Of a stretch of DNA of 64,000 nt, positions 18,248-25,493 are shown piece by piece. Origin of the DNA: Prevotella aff. ruminicola Tc2-24 (lineage in GTDB: Bacteria; Bacteroidota; Bacteroidia; Bacteroidales; Bacteroidaceae); NCBI RefSeq assembly GCF_900110895.1, contig NZ_FOIQ01000006.1, positions 186,001 to 250,000 on the forward strand, read 5' to 3'. A program made the position numbers and the translations under genes. The notes beneath the pieces are model-generated. The model searched no databases, was not told where the DNA came from, and was given only the letters and a program-made list of their open reading frames with translations. The stretch's first letter is position 1. Every line of letters begins with the position of its first letter.

Positions 18248-19987
18248 ATGATGAAAAAAAACAATGTATCTAGTGCCATCCTCTATGTAAGTCTATTGGC
18301 TTTCATTTCATTTGTTGTATATATATTATACATCAATCAAGAGGTATTCTATACGGTACACGACCGTTCCGAATTCCTTTTCGGCACCCCTTTCTTCCAC
18401 ACGCTCATGCAAAAGCCCTTTGGACTGATACAGTATGTGGGAGCATGGTTTACACAACTATTCTGCCATCCTGCCTTGGGTGCTGGTGTGCTAGTTGCTA
18501 TTTGGACGCTCATTTTCTATGTGGGAGCCAAGGCTTTCCGGTTACAGGGAAGCGCCTCCGCGCTGATGCTCTTGCCTGTAGCCTGTCTGCTCACGTCAAT
18601 TGTCGATTTAGGCTATTGGATTTATATCCTCCCTATCAGGGGCTATTGGTTCTCACAGTCGATAGGTTATCTGATCATGTTGCTGTTCTTGTGGGCAGCA
18701 CGCAGTACCCCACGTAAATGGCATATTGTCTGGTATCTGCTAGCTTTCTGCATCTATCCTGTGCTTGGATGGTTTGCCCTGCTATTCATACTATGTTTAG
18801 CGCTTAGCGAAAAACCCACCTGGCGTGAGTTGGTTGGCATCGTATTACTTGTCTTTACCGCCAGCATTTGGCACACACAGTTCTATTCCAATCTCAAGTT
18901 CGACAATGTCATGCTGGCAGGCATGCCTCGCTTCGTAACGCCACTCGACAGTAGCGCGCGACTCTCAATCCCATTCTGGGCACTTGGCGCTATCTCTATA
19001 CTTATACCGCTGTGTGGCCGCCTCTTGGCTAAGAAGCTCACGCCTGTGTTGTGTGCTGTTGCTGGCATCATCTTTACTTCGTCACTCATGTTCCATGATC
19101 GGAACTATATTGATGAAATGCGCATGGTGCGCTATGCTTCCGGTGACAACTGGAAGGAGGTTCTTCGCATGGCAGAAGAGACCAAGAAGCCAACCCGCAC
19201 GATGGTCTTTCTCAAGAATATTGCCCTGATGAACGAGGGCGGCTTACTCGACCGTTCATTCAAATTAGGCAATGATGGTGAGAATATCACCAACCCTGAT
19301 TCGCTCCACGTCAGCCTTCTGGACATCGCCTCGCCTCTAGTCTATTACAACTACGGCATGATGAATGAAGCCATCCGTCTGAGTTTTGAAAATGCCATAC
19401 AGGCAGGCTTTTCACCTTTCTACCTGAAAATGCTCTCCCGATGTGCTCTGGCCACCGGAGATCAGAAACTAGTAGAACGTTATACTACCCTATTGCATCA
19501 TCACCCGTTTTACAGCAACTGGCAACCAGTTCCGGTCACTGAAAAGATAAAGGAACTGCAAAAATGCTATCCTGATGAACTTACTGGTGTTGAGAACAGC
19601 GATAGCTATATTGTCAATGGTATCAGTCTATGGTACGAATCCGATAGTAAAGTGGCTTCAGAACAAGCATTACTCTATGCCATGTTACGCTGCGACTCTC
19701 GTCGCTTTTGGGCATCAATGCGCAACTATGTAAAGCTACACATGAATGAGAAATTCCCTTTACATGCACAAGAAGCTTATATCATGTATATGGACAAATC
19801 ACCTGAAGAAAAACGCATGATACTTCCTGTAGAGCAATCTATATACGACCACTACAAACAGTTCTGGGGATCCTTAGAAAAACTTGCAAAGCCTGGCATG
19901 AAATTTGAAGAGGCTGGAGAAATGATGCGCGAAGAATGGGGAGATACCTACTGGTGGTATAACATCTTCGGAAGAAAGATTTACTAA
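18248..19987 (+). CDS. DUF6057-like polytopic membrane protein, copy 1
   Basis: About 579 residues. The N-terminal ~290 residues hold about nine hydrophobic segments (ILYVSLLAFISFVVYILYI; VLVAIWTLIFYVGAKAF; and others), followed by a ~290-residue soluble part with TPR-like helices (YYNYGMMNEAIRLSFENAIQ; LSRCALATGDQKLVERY). The architecture matches what I recall as DUF6057; function unknown. A frame upstream to 18221 would start inside the terminator hairpin, so ATG 18248 (or 18251) is the sensible start. The next gene is a CxxCH beta-propeller lipoprotein, and the same gene pair is repeated at 21551-24651. Inference: an inner-membrane partner of the lipoprotein. Confidence 0.78.
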   Translation: MMKKNNVSSAILYVSLLAFISFVVYILYINQEVFYTVHDRSEFLFGTPFFHTLMQKPFGLIQYVGAWFTQLFCHPALGAGVLVAIWTLIFYVGAKAFRLQGSASALMLLPVACLLTSIVDLGYWIYILPIRGYWFSQSIGYLIMLLFLWAARSTPRKWHIVWYLLAFCIYPVLGWFALLFILCLALSEKPTWRELVGIVLLVFTASIWHTQFYSNLKFDNVMLAGMPRFVTPLDSSARLSIPFWALGAISILIPLCGRLLAKKLTPVLCAVAGIIFTSSLMFHDRNYIDEMRMVRYASGDNWKEVLRMAEETKKPTRTMVFLKNIALMNEGGLLDRSFKLGNDGENITNPDSLHVSLLDIASPLVYYNYGMMNEAIRLSFENAIQAGFSPFYLKMLSRCALATGDQKLVERYTTLLHHHPFYSNWQPVPVTEKIKELQKCYPDELTGVENSDSYIVNGISLWYESDSKVASEQALLYAMLRCDSRRFWASMRNYVKLHMNEKFPLHAQEAYIMYMDKSPEEKRMILPVEQSIYDHYKQFWGSLEKLAKPGMKFEEAGEMMREEWGDTYWWYNIFGRKIY

Positions 19988-20030
19988 TATGTTTATCTGG
20001 AATGGAAACGTAATTAAACCCAAGAAAATC

Positions 20031-21542
20031 ATGAAAAGATATATTCACTCTTATCTTCAGTTTCTGGCTGTTGCTGTACTACTCTTATCATCGTGTGTGA
20101 ATCACCCTGCAGTACCTTCCTCATCCAAAGAGGTCAAGTGCCAGCCAACCATATTCCCCGATTACTGCGATGTCACCGTGCCATGCAATATTGCGCCACT
20201 CAACTTCATGCTCCCGGCTGGCGAGTACGAAGCATGTATCGCACGTCTTACTACTCCCGATGGCCAGCAACAGACCTATGGCAGTGGCGTGAAGGTACAG
20301 ATTCCCGAGTCGGAATGGCACGATATGCTTCAAGCCTCAAAGGGTAAGAGCATAAAAGTAGAGGTTTGGGGACAGAAAAAGGACGAATGGCTATCGTTCA
20401 GTCCGTTCGAAATTCATGTCGCCAAAGACCCCATCGACGATTATTTATCGTATCGCCTCATCGAGCCATCGTATGTCGCTTGGAGTTTCATGGAGATAGC
20501 CCAGCGCAACCTTACTTCATTCGAAGAGACACAGATCTTCAATAACGAGATTACGTGCAATGATAAGGAGAAAGGCCAGTGCATCAATTGCCACAGCTAT
20601 CAAAACTACAAGACCGACAACATGCTCTTCCATGTGCGTCTCTCCAATAGTGGCACTGTGATTGTAAACGATGGTAAGATCTCAAAAGTAGATCTGAAGC
20701 GCGACTACACCATCTCTTCGGGTGTCTATCCGGCTTGGCACCCTACGGCCAAGTTGATAGCCTTTTCGACCAACCAGACTCGGCAAGGATTCCATACGTT
20801 AAACCCCAATAAGATTGAAGTTTACGATCTCGCCAGCGACATGATTCTTTACGATGTGGAGACCGACTCTGTGAGCATTGTCAGCAACGACCCCGACCTT
20901 TTGGAAGTGTATCCAACATGGTCGCCAGACGGCAAATATCTCTATTACTGCAAGTCTGTTCCGCTTCCTGAGGAGTTACGCGACAAAGATATCAGATCCA
21001 CCTACCCGAAGATACAATACAACCTCTATCGCCGTGCGTTCGATCTGACATCGCACGAGTTTGGCGATGAGGAACTCGTCTACGACGCCGCCTCCGCTGA
21101 CAAGAGTGTTACCTTGCCACGCATCAGTCCCGACGGTCGCTATCTGCTGTTTGCCTTGGGCCAGTATGGCTGTTTCCATAGCAGGCACCATGATGCCGAC
21201 ATTGTCTGTATCCCGATGGATCAGTATGCTGGCATTGCCCTCACCAGAGAGACCTCGACGGCTATCGATCTTTCGAAGCTAAACAGCGACGGCTATTCTG
21301 ACAGTTACCCCTCATGGTCGAGCAACGGGCATTGGATCATGTGTGCCAGTCGTCGTGACGATGACAACTACAGCCGTGTCTATTTTGCCTATTTCAACAA
21401 CGGGAAAGTAGAGAAAGCCTTCCTTTTGCCTCAGGAAGACCCAGAACTGCATACCAGCCTTCTGAAGAGCTATAACCGTCCGGAGTTCATGGTTGAACCT
21501 GTTAAAATCAGTGTCAACGAGTTCAGTCGGGTATTTGATTAG
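20031..21542 (+). CDS. TolB/PD40-like beta-propeller lipoprotein with CxxCH motif, copy 1
   Basis: About 503 residues from the Met at 20031, which gives a clean lipoprotein signal ending at Cys22 (LLLSSC); an upstream in-frame Met at 19989 would disrupt it. A ~120-residue beta domain (FPDYCDVTVPCNIAPLNFM) precedes Cys184-Ile-Asn-Cys187-His188, the c-type haem attachment signature, then WD40/TolB-like blades (YPAWHPTAKLIAFSTNQ; YPTWSPDGKYLYYCKS; RISPDGRYLLFALG; YPSWSSNGHWIMCASRRDD). The neighbours on both sides are DUF6057-like membrane proteins. Haem binding is a prediction from the motif; one CxxCH with no distal ligand known could also bind metal or form a disulfide. Confidence 0.8.
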   Translation: MKRYIHSYLQFLAVAVLLLSSCVNHPAVPSSSKEVKCQPTIFPDYCDVTVPCNIAPLNFMLPAGEYEACIARLTTPDGQQQTYGSGVKVQIPESEWHDMLQASKGKSIKVEVWGQKKDEWLSFSPFEIHVAKDPIDDYLSYRLIEPSYVAWSFMEIAQRNLTSFEETQIFNNEITCNDKEKGQCINCHSYQNYKTDNMLFHVRLSNSGTVIVNDGKISKVDLKRDYTISSGVYPAWHPTAKLIAFSTNQTRQGFHTLNPNKIEVYDLASDMILYDVETDSVSIVSNDPDLLEVYPTWSPDGKYLYYCKSVPLPEELRDKDIRSTYPKIQYNLYRRAFDLTSHEFGDEELVYDAASADKSVTLPRISPDGRYLLFALGQYGCFHSRHHDADIVCIPMDQYAGIALTRETSTAIDLSKLNSDGYSDSYPSWSSNGHWIMCASRRDDDNYSRVYFAYFNNGKVEKAFLLPQEDPELHTSLLKSYNRPEFMVEPVKISVNEFSRVFD

Positions 21543-21550
21543 TAGTATAA

Positions 21551-23101
21551 ATGAAGCATCTCCTCTCCATATACACTCTCCTGTTCGGTGTGGCAGTCCT
21601 CCTTTTCTTCGGGCTGGTCTACCCACACCATCTGCATTATCAGGAGCAGTATCAGCTGTTTCTCTTTGACAGCACCTACATCTGGGAGATCGTCAGGCTG
21701 CCAGGTGGCATAGCCGATCTGCTGGGTCGCTTCTGCACACAGTTCTTCCTTTATGCCTGGGTGGGAGCGTTTATCATAGCTGTTCTGCTGTCACTGGTGC
21801 AGATCCTGACGCTCCACTTGGCCTATTCACGGACAAGCCCAGAGCTACAGGAAAGCATGCGCAACACGGGGATGACGGCTGAGCCGAACGGGGGGATACT
21901 TTATGGTTTGAGTTTTGTGCCGTCGTTCCTGCTCTGGCTCTTCCTGCTTGACGAGAATGCGTTGCTGGGGGGAGCTTGGGCTGTATTACTCACACTTCTT
22001 GCTTCTTGGGGCGTCGAAAAGTTAAATGGTAGGGTGCGACGCATCCTACTTCTTGCTGCCATTCCTGTACTCTATTGGATGGCGGGCCCTGTCTGCGTGA
22101 TATTCTTCCTCCTGCAGGCCCCACACCCTAAGCGTTCCATAAGGTATTACGGAGTATTCATTCTGATGGCTTTCATGCTTGTCATGCTGTCAAACTATCT
22201 CCCAGTACCTGCCACTAAATTATGGTTCGGCATACATTACCATCGCTACCCGACAGAGATTCCTGTTCTACTATGGGCTGCCACCCTATCTGTTTTCTTC
22301 CTCATGCTTATTGTCCGTGCATTCCAACGGTGGGTCAACACTTCAAGCCACATGATAGTAACGCTTTGTTCCTTTTTACTGGTAGCTGTCAGTATGGGGT
22401 ATCTCGTCTGGAGAAACAGCAATCTCAAAGCAGAAAAGGTGATGCAATATGACTTCATGGCCTGTCACCAGCAATGGAACCGCATCCTTGAGACCATCAA
22501 CGACAAGAAACCTAACAACCAGATTGGCGTGACGGTACAGAATCTTGCCCTGGCGATGCATGGTATGCTCTTGGACCACATGTTCGAATATAACCAGAAC
22601 AGCATCCATGGTCTTCTGCCCGATGTAAAGACAGATGCGACAAGTCCTATGCCAACTGCCGAGGCATTCTATCATCTGGGGATGATCAATGTCGCTCAGC
22701 GAACGGTGTTCGAGGCTCAAGAAGCTATTCTCGACTTCCAGAAAAGTGCCCGATGCTACAAGCGGTTGGCTCAAACCAATCTCATCAACGGGAACTACGA
22801 AGTGGCTCGCAAATATCTCATGGCTCTACAGAAAACCCTTTTCTATCGCGAATGGGCTAACGAGACTCTTTCGCTTTTGGGGAATGAGAAGGCGATAGCC
22901 AAACATCCCGAATACGGACGCCTACGTCAGTCGAACTACGAGGAGGATTTCTACTTCAGTGACCATGTTACCCCCGAGATGCTGGAGAGCCTCTATTCCA
23001 AGAACACAGATAATCGCATGGCCTATCAATATCTGTTGGCCTACTATCTGCTGACGGGTGATCTTGAAAACTATAATCACATCATTTCCCAACAGCGATG
23101 A
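21551..23101 (+). CDS. DUF6057-like polytopic membrane protein, copy 2
   Basis: 516 residues. The N-terminal ~300 residues have about nine transmembrane segments (YTLLFGVAVLLFFGLVY; AWVGAFIIAVLLSLVQIL; YGVFILMAFMLVMLSNYL), followed by a helical-repeat C-terminus (YHLGMINVAQRTVFEAQEAI; NLINGNYEVARKYLMALQ). Same architecture and gene position as the gene at 18248 but strongly diverged, so an old tandem duplication. It starts 8 nt after the first lipoprotein gene, and its TGA overlaps the next ATG by 4 bases (ATGA at 23098-23101), indicating translational coupling with its lipoprotein partner. Function unknown. Confidence 0.78.
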   Translation: MKHLLSIYTLLFGVAVLLFFGLVYPHHLHYQEQYQLFLFDSTYIWEIVRLPGGIADLLGRFCTQFFLYAWVGAFIIAVLLSLVQILTLHLAYSRTSPELQESMRNTGMTAEPNGGILYGLSFVPSFLLWLFLLDENALLGGAWAVLLTLLASWGVEKLNGRVRRILLLAAIPVLYWMAGPVCVIFFLLQAPHPKRSIRYYGVFILMAFMLVMLSNYLPVPATKLWFGIHYHRYPTEIPVLLWAATLSVFFLMLIVRAFQRWVNTSSHMIVTLCSFLLVAVSMGYLVWRNSNLKAEKVMQYDFMACHQQWNRILETINDKKPNNQIGVTVQNLALAMHGMLLDHMFEYNQNSIHGLLPDVKTDATSPMPTAEAFYHLGMINVAQRTVFEAQEAILDFQKSARCYKRLAQTNLINGNYEVARKYLMALQKTLFYREWANETLSLLGNEKAIAKHPEYGRLRQSNYEEDFYFSDHVTPEMLESLYSKNTDNRMAYQYLLAYYLLTGDLENYNHIISQQR

Positions 23102-24651
23102 AGAAGATTTCATATATATTTGATATTTCACATCGAACTCGCTCACGCTCGACAAAGTTCGAACCATGCCGACTTTGTTCTTGCCTATTCGCGTTTTTCT
23201 TCCTTCTTTTGTTCGCTGCATGCACAGAAACCGTCAGCGATGCAAAGCAGGAGGCAGAACAACCTCATATATATCCCGACTATATCGGTGTCACCATACC
23301 CGTGAATATCGCTCCTCTCTGCTTTAACATGGTAGATGAGACGGCATTGTGTATTGATGCCGTCATTGCAGACCACCACGGGCACTATCTGCATAGCCAA
23401 GGCGAAGAATCAGTAGACTTCGACCTTGACGACTGGCATACGCTACTCGGACAAAACCGTGGCGACTCGCTCAGCGTGACTGTTTCTGCCAAATATGCTG
23501 ATGGCTGGCACACCTACCATCCTTTTTCCATTTACGTTAGCCCAGATAGCATCGACTATGGTATCTGCTACCGCTTGATTGAACCAGGCTATGAGGTATG
23601 GAGCAAGATGGGTATTTACGAACGCGACCTCTCCTCTTTCGATGAGCGACCGCTGATTGAAAACACCCAGTTCGAGGGCTGTGTCAACTGCCATAGCTTC
23701 AATCGCGGCAATCCCGCCGATATGAGCCTTCACGTCCGTGGTCCGCATGGTGCCACGCTGCTACGACAGGACAACGGTCCTATCACGGCCTACAACACCA
23801 AGACCGATCAGACGCTCGGTTTCTGTGTCTATCCCTACTGGCATCCCTCGGGTCGCTATATAGCATACTCGACCAATGCCACGAGTCAGTTATTCCATAG
23901 TGCCAACCACAACCGTATCGAGGTCTTTGATACCGCTTCTGACCTTCAAGTCTATGATGTCGACAAAAACGAGTTGTTGCTTTCACCCCTTCTCAAGCAA
24001 GATTCGGTCTATGAGACCTTCCCCGTATTCTCGTCCGACGGACGTTCACTCTTCTTCTGTGCGGCACAGGCGCTCCATGAGGGAAGTCATCAACTTGACT
24101 CGATTCACTATAATCTCTGTCGCATTGACTTCGACCCAACAACGGGCAAGTTTGGTAGTCGTATAGACACCATTGTCGATGCCAAGGCTCAGCGTAAGTC
24201 GGTATCCTTCCCTCGTCCCTCCTACGATGGACGTTTCCTTTGCTATACGCTCGCTGACTATGGACAGTTCAGCATCTGGCACCATGAGGCTGATCTCTGT
24301 CTACTCGATCTCTCCACAGGACAGAGTCGCCCCATGGCCGAGGCAAACTCTGAAGATACAGAATCATTTCATAACTGGAGTACAAATTCTCGCTGGATCG
24401 TATTTAGTTCCCGCCGCGACGACGGACTCTTTACACGCCTCTATTTCTGTCACGTTGATGCCAAAGGGATTATCAGTAAGGCATTCATGCTACCACAGCG
24501 AAATCCGCGTCGCTTTTATCGCGAACGCTTCCTGTCCTTCAACGTGCCCGACTTCATCATTAGTCCAACTCGGTTCGATAGTCACAAGGCCAGTCGGATC
24601 ATCAACGACAAATCACGAAAGGATTTTGGTGTGCGCCAAGTACCCATGTAA
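23098..24651 (+). CDS. TolB/PD40-like beta-propeller lipoprotein with CxxCH motif, copy 2
   Basis: 517 residues. An unusually long, Arg- and Cys-containing leader (HRTRSRSTKFEPCRLCSC) precedes the hydrophobic segment and a lipobox-like FAAC ending at Cys42; a later start cannot be excluded but none is obvious. The domain order equals copy 1: beta domain (YPDYIGVTIPVNIAPLCF), YRLIEPGYEVW, Cys195-Val-Asn-Cys198-His199, then propeller blades (CVYPYWHPSGRYIAYSTN; FPVFSSDGRSLFFCA; SFPRPSYDGRFLCYTL; NWSTNSRWIVFSSRRDDG). Conserved anchors between copies are YRLIEP, CxNCHS, the YSTNxT blade and SRRDD. The gene ends the four-gene set and is followed by the repeat-type terminator at 24734-24801. Confidence 0.8.
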   Translation: MKKISYIFDISHRTRSRSTKFEPCRLCSCLFAFFFLLLFAACTETVSDAKQEAEQPHIYPDYIGVTIPVNIAPLCFNMVDETALCIDAVIADHHGHYLHSQGEESVDFDLDDWHTLLGQNRGDSLSVTVSAKYADGWHTYHPFSIYVSPDSIDYGICYRLIEPGYEVWSKMGIYERDLSSFDERPLIENTQFEGCVNCHSFNRGNPADMSLHVRGPHGATLLRQDNGPITAYNTKTDQTLGFCVYPYWHPSGRYIAYSTNATSQLFHSANHNRIEVFDTASDLQVYDVDKNELLLSPLLKQDSVYETFPVFSSDGRSLFFCAAQALHEGSHQLDSIHYNLCRIDFDPTTGKFGSRIDTIVDAKAQRKSVSFPRPSYDGRFLCYTLADYGQFSIWHHEADLCLLDLSTGQSRPMAEANSEDTESFHNWSTNSRWIVFSSRRDDGLFTRLYFCHVDAKGIISKAFMLPQRNPRRFYRERFLSFNVPDFIISPTRFDSHKASRIINDKSRKDFGVRQVPM

Positions 24652-24733
24652 TCGACCTCTCCCTGTGCTTACCAAGGAGAGCAGAAGAATAAAGTATAAG
24701 ACTATTTAAGTTAGTTTTTTATAGTAATTAGTA

Positions 24734-24801
24734 ATTAGACACATTGTTTTGGTATTTTGAAGGTGCTGCGTCGTGACGACGCGGCATCTTCTGTTTTTTA
24801 T
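24734..24801 (+). repeat. Dispersed terminator-bearing repeat, copy 2
   Basis: A 26-nt block (24734-24759) identical to minus-strand 6417-6392 is followed by an 11-bp stem with G-U pairs (24763-24773 / 24777-24787, GTGCTGCGTCG) and CTTCTGTTTTTTAT. As with copy 1 it lies downstream of, and in the same orientation as, the gene it terminates (stop at 24651). Confidence 0.8.
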
Positions 24802-24914
24802 CCTATAGGACGAACTTGCAATACCGTTGCACATTCTGCAATCATCTGCTATATTGCATGTTATACTCAAAAATGCACATAGCCACACAACCCCGCTTTT
24901 GCAACGTCATTTAC

Positions 24915-24945
24915 TTGCTTCGCTTTATTAATTTCCCTAAATTTG
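24915..24945 (+). promoter_or_regulatory. Candidate promoter with no obvious gene downstream
   Basis: TTG (24915-24917), 20-bp spacer, TAAATTTG (24938-24945) and GC after it, matching the Bacteroidota pattern. The transcript would begin ~24952 and run into the hairpins at 25051 and 25191 with no good coding start, so it may produce a leader or small RNA. Confidence 0.5.
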
Positions 24946-25190
24946 CAGCGTACTTCAAGATATATATCAACTTGATTATATCCAGACCTAACTGGAAAAC
25001 AGGAGCAGAAACCGAAAAGCTTTAGAGAGTAGGTAACATAAAACTATTTAATGACCGTCGCCGATTTATCGGCACGGTCATTTGAAAGAGGTCACATCCA
25101 ACACATGTCTTCTCGATAGGTTCAAAAGGATGGGGTCATTTGGAATGACTAATAGACCATAAACGTTGAAACAACAACCAAACCTTAACC

Positions 25191-25232
25191 GCTAATGGTG
25201 TTGGTTATGCTATCATAACCAATGCCATTAGC
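25191..25232. repeat. Long inverted repeat
   Basis: 19-nt arms (25191-25209 and 25214-25232; left arm GCTAATGGTGTTGGTTATG) with a 4-base loop and only two adjacent non-complementary positions. It sits ~150 nt before the exporter promoter. There is no T-run of terminator quality, so attenuator, protein-binding site or mobile-element remnant all remain possible. Confidence 0.7.
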
Positions 25233-25383
25233 TTTAATTAAATGAGATTATGGGAAAAGACGTGGCTTTCTTACCATCACAAACTCCACAACAACGTTGT
25301 GAAGCACGCGAACAGTTGTTTGACAACACACTAGTCAGTAAAGAGCACATGATGTGTTTTCTGTCATTTTGCAATGCTTTTTC

Positions 25384-25414
25384 TTTGTTTTCTTATACAT
25401 TTTTATTAAGTTTG
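25384..25414 (+). promoter_or_regulatory. Consensus promoter of the C39 exporter operon
   Basis: TTTG (25384-25387), exactly 19 bp, then TAAGTTTG (25407-25414) followed by CA. This is an essentially perfect Bacteroidota promoter. The leader to the ATG at 25494 is ~73 nt. Confidence 0.8.
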
Positions 25415-25493
25415 CAGTGCGATTGCAATAAGTTTCCATCTAAAAACTGAAAAGAATTATTGGATATGATGGCGACAAATGCCTAATTAAACA

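Larger units (their letters stand above)
24802..25383. other. Non-coding stretch with hairpins and a promoter, no supportable gene
   Basis: It contains a promoter-like TTG-N20-TAAATTTG (24915-24945), a hairpin of ~14 bp with one bulge (about 25051-25082, ATGACCGTCGCCGAT / ATCGGCACGGTCAT) and a 19-bp near-perfect inverted repeat (25191-25232). The small open frame 25250-25450 has no recognisable family and runs through the consensus promoter at 25384-25414, so I do not call it. If a peptide precursor for the exporter is encoded here, I cannot see it. Confidence 0.6.

Noticed and set aside
25250..25450. 66-codon frame before the C39 exporter, considered as a precursor peptide
   Set aside because: No Gly-Gly leader, and the consensus promoter (25384-25414) lies inside it.
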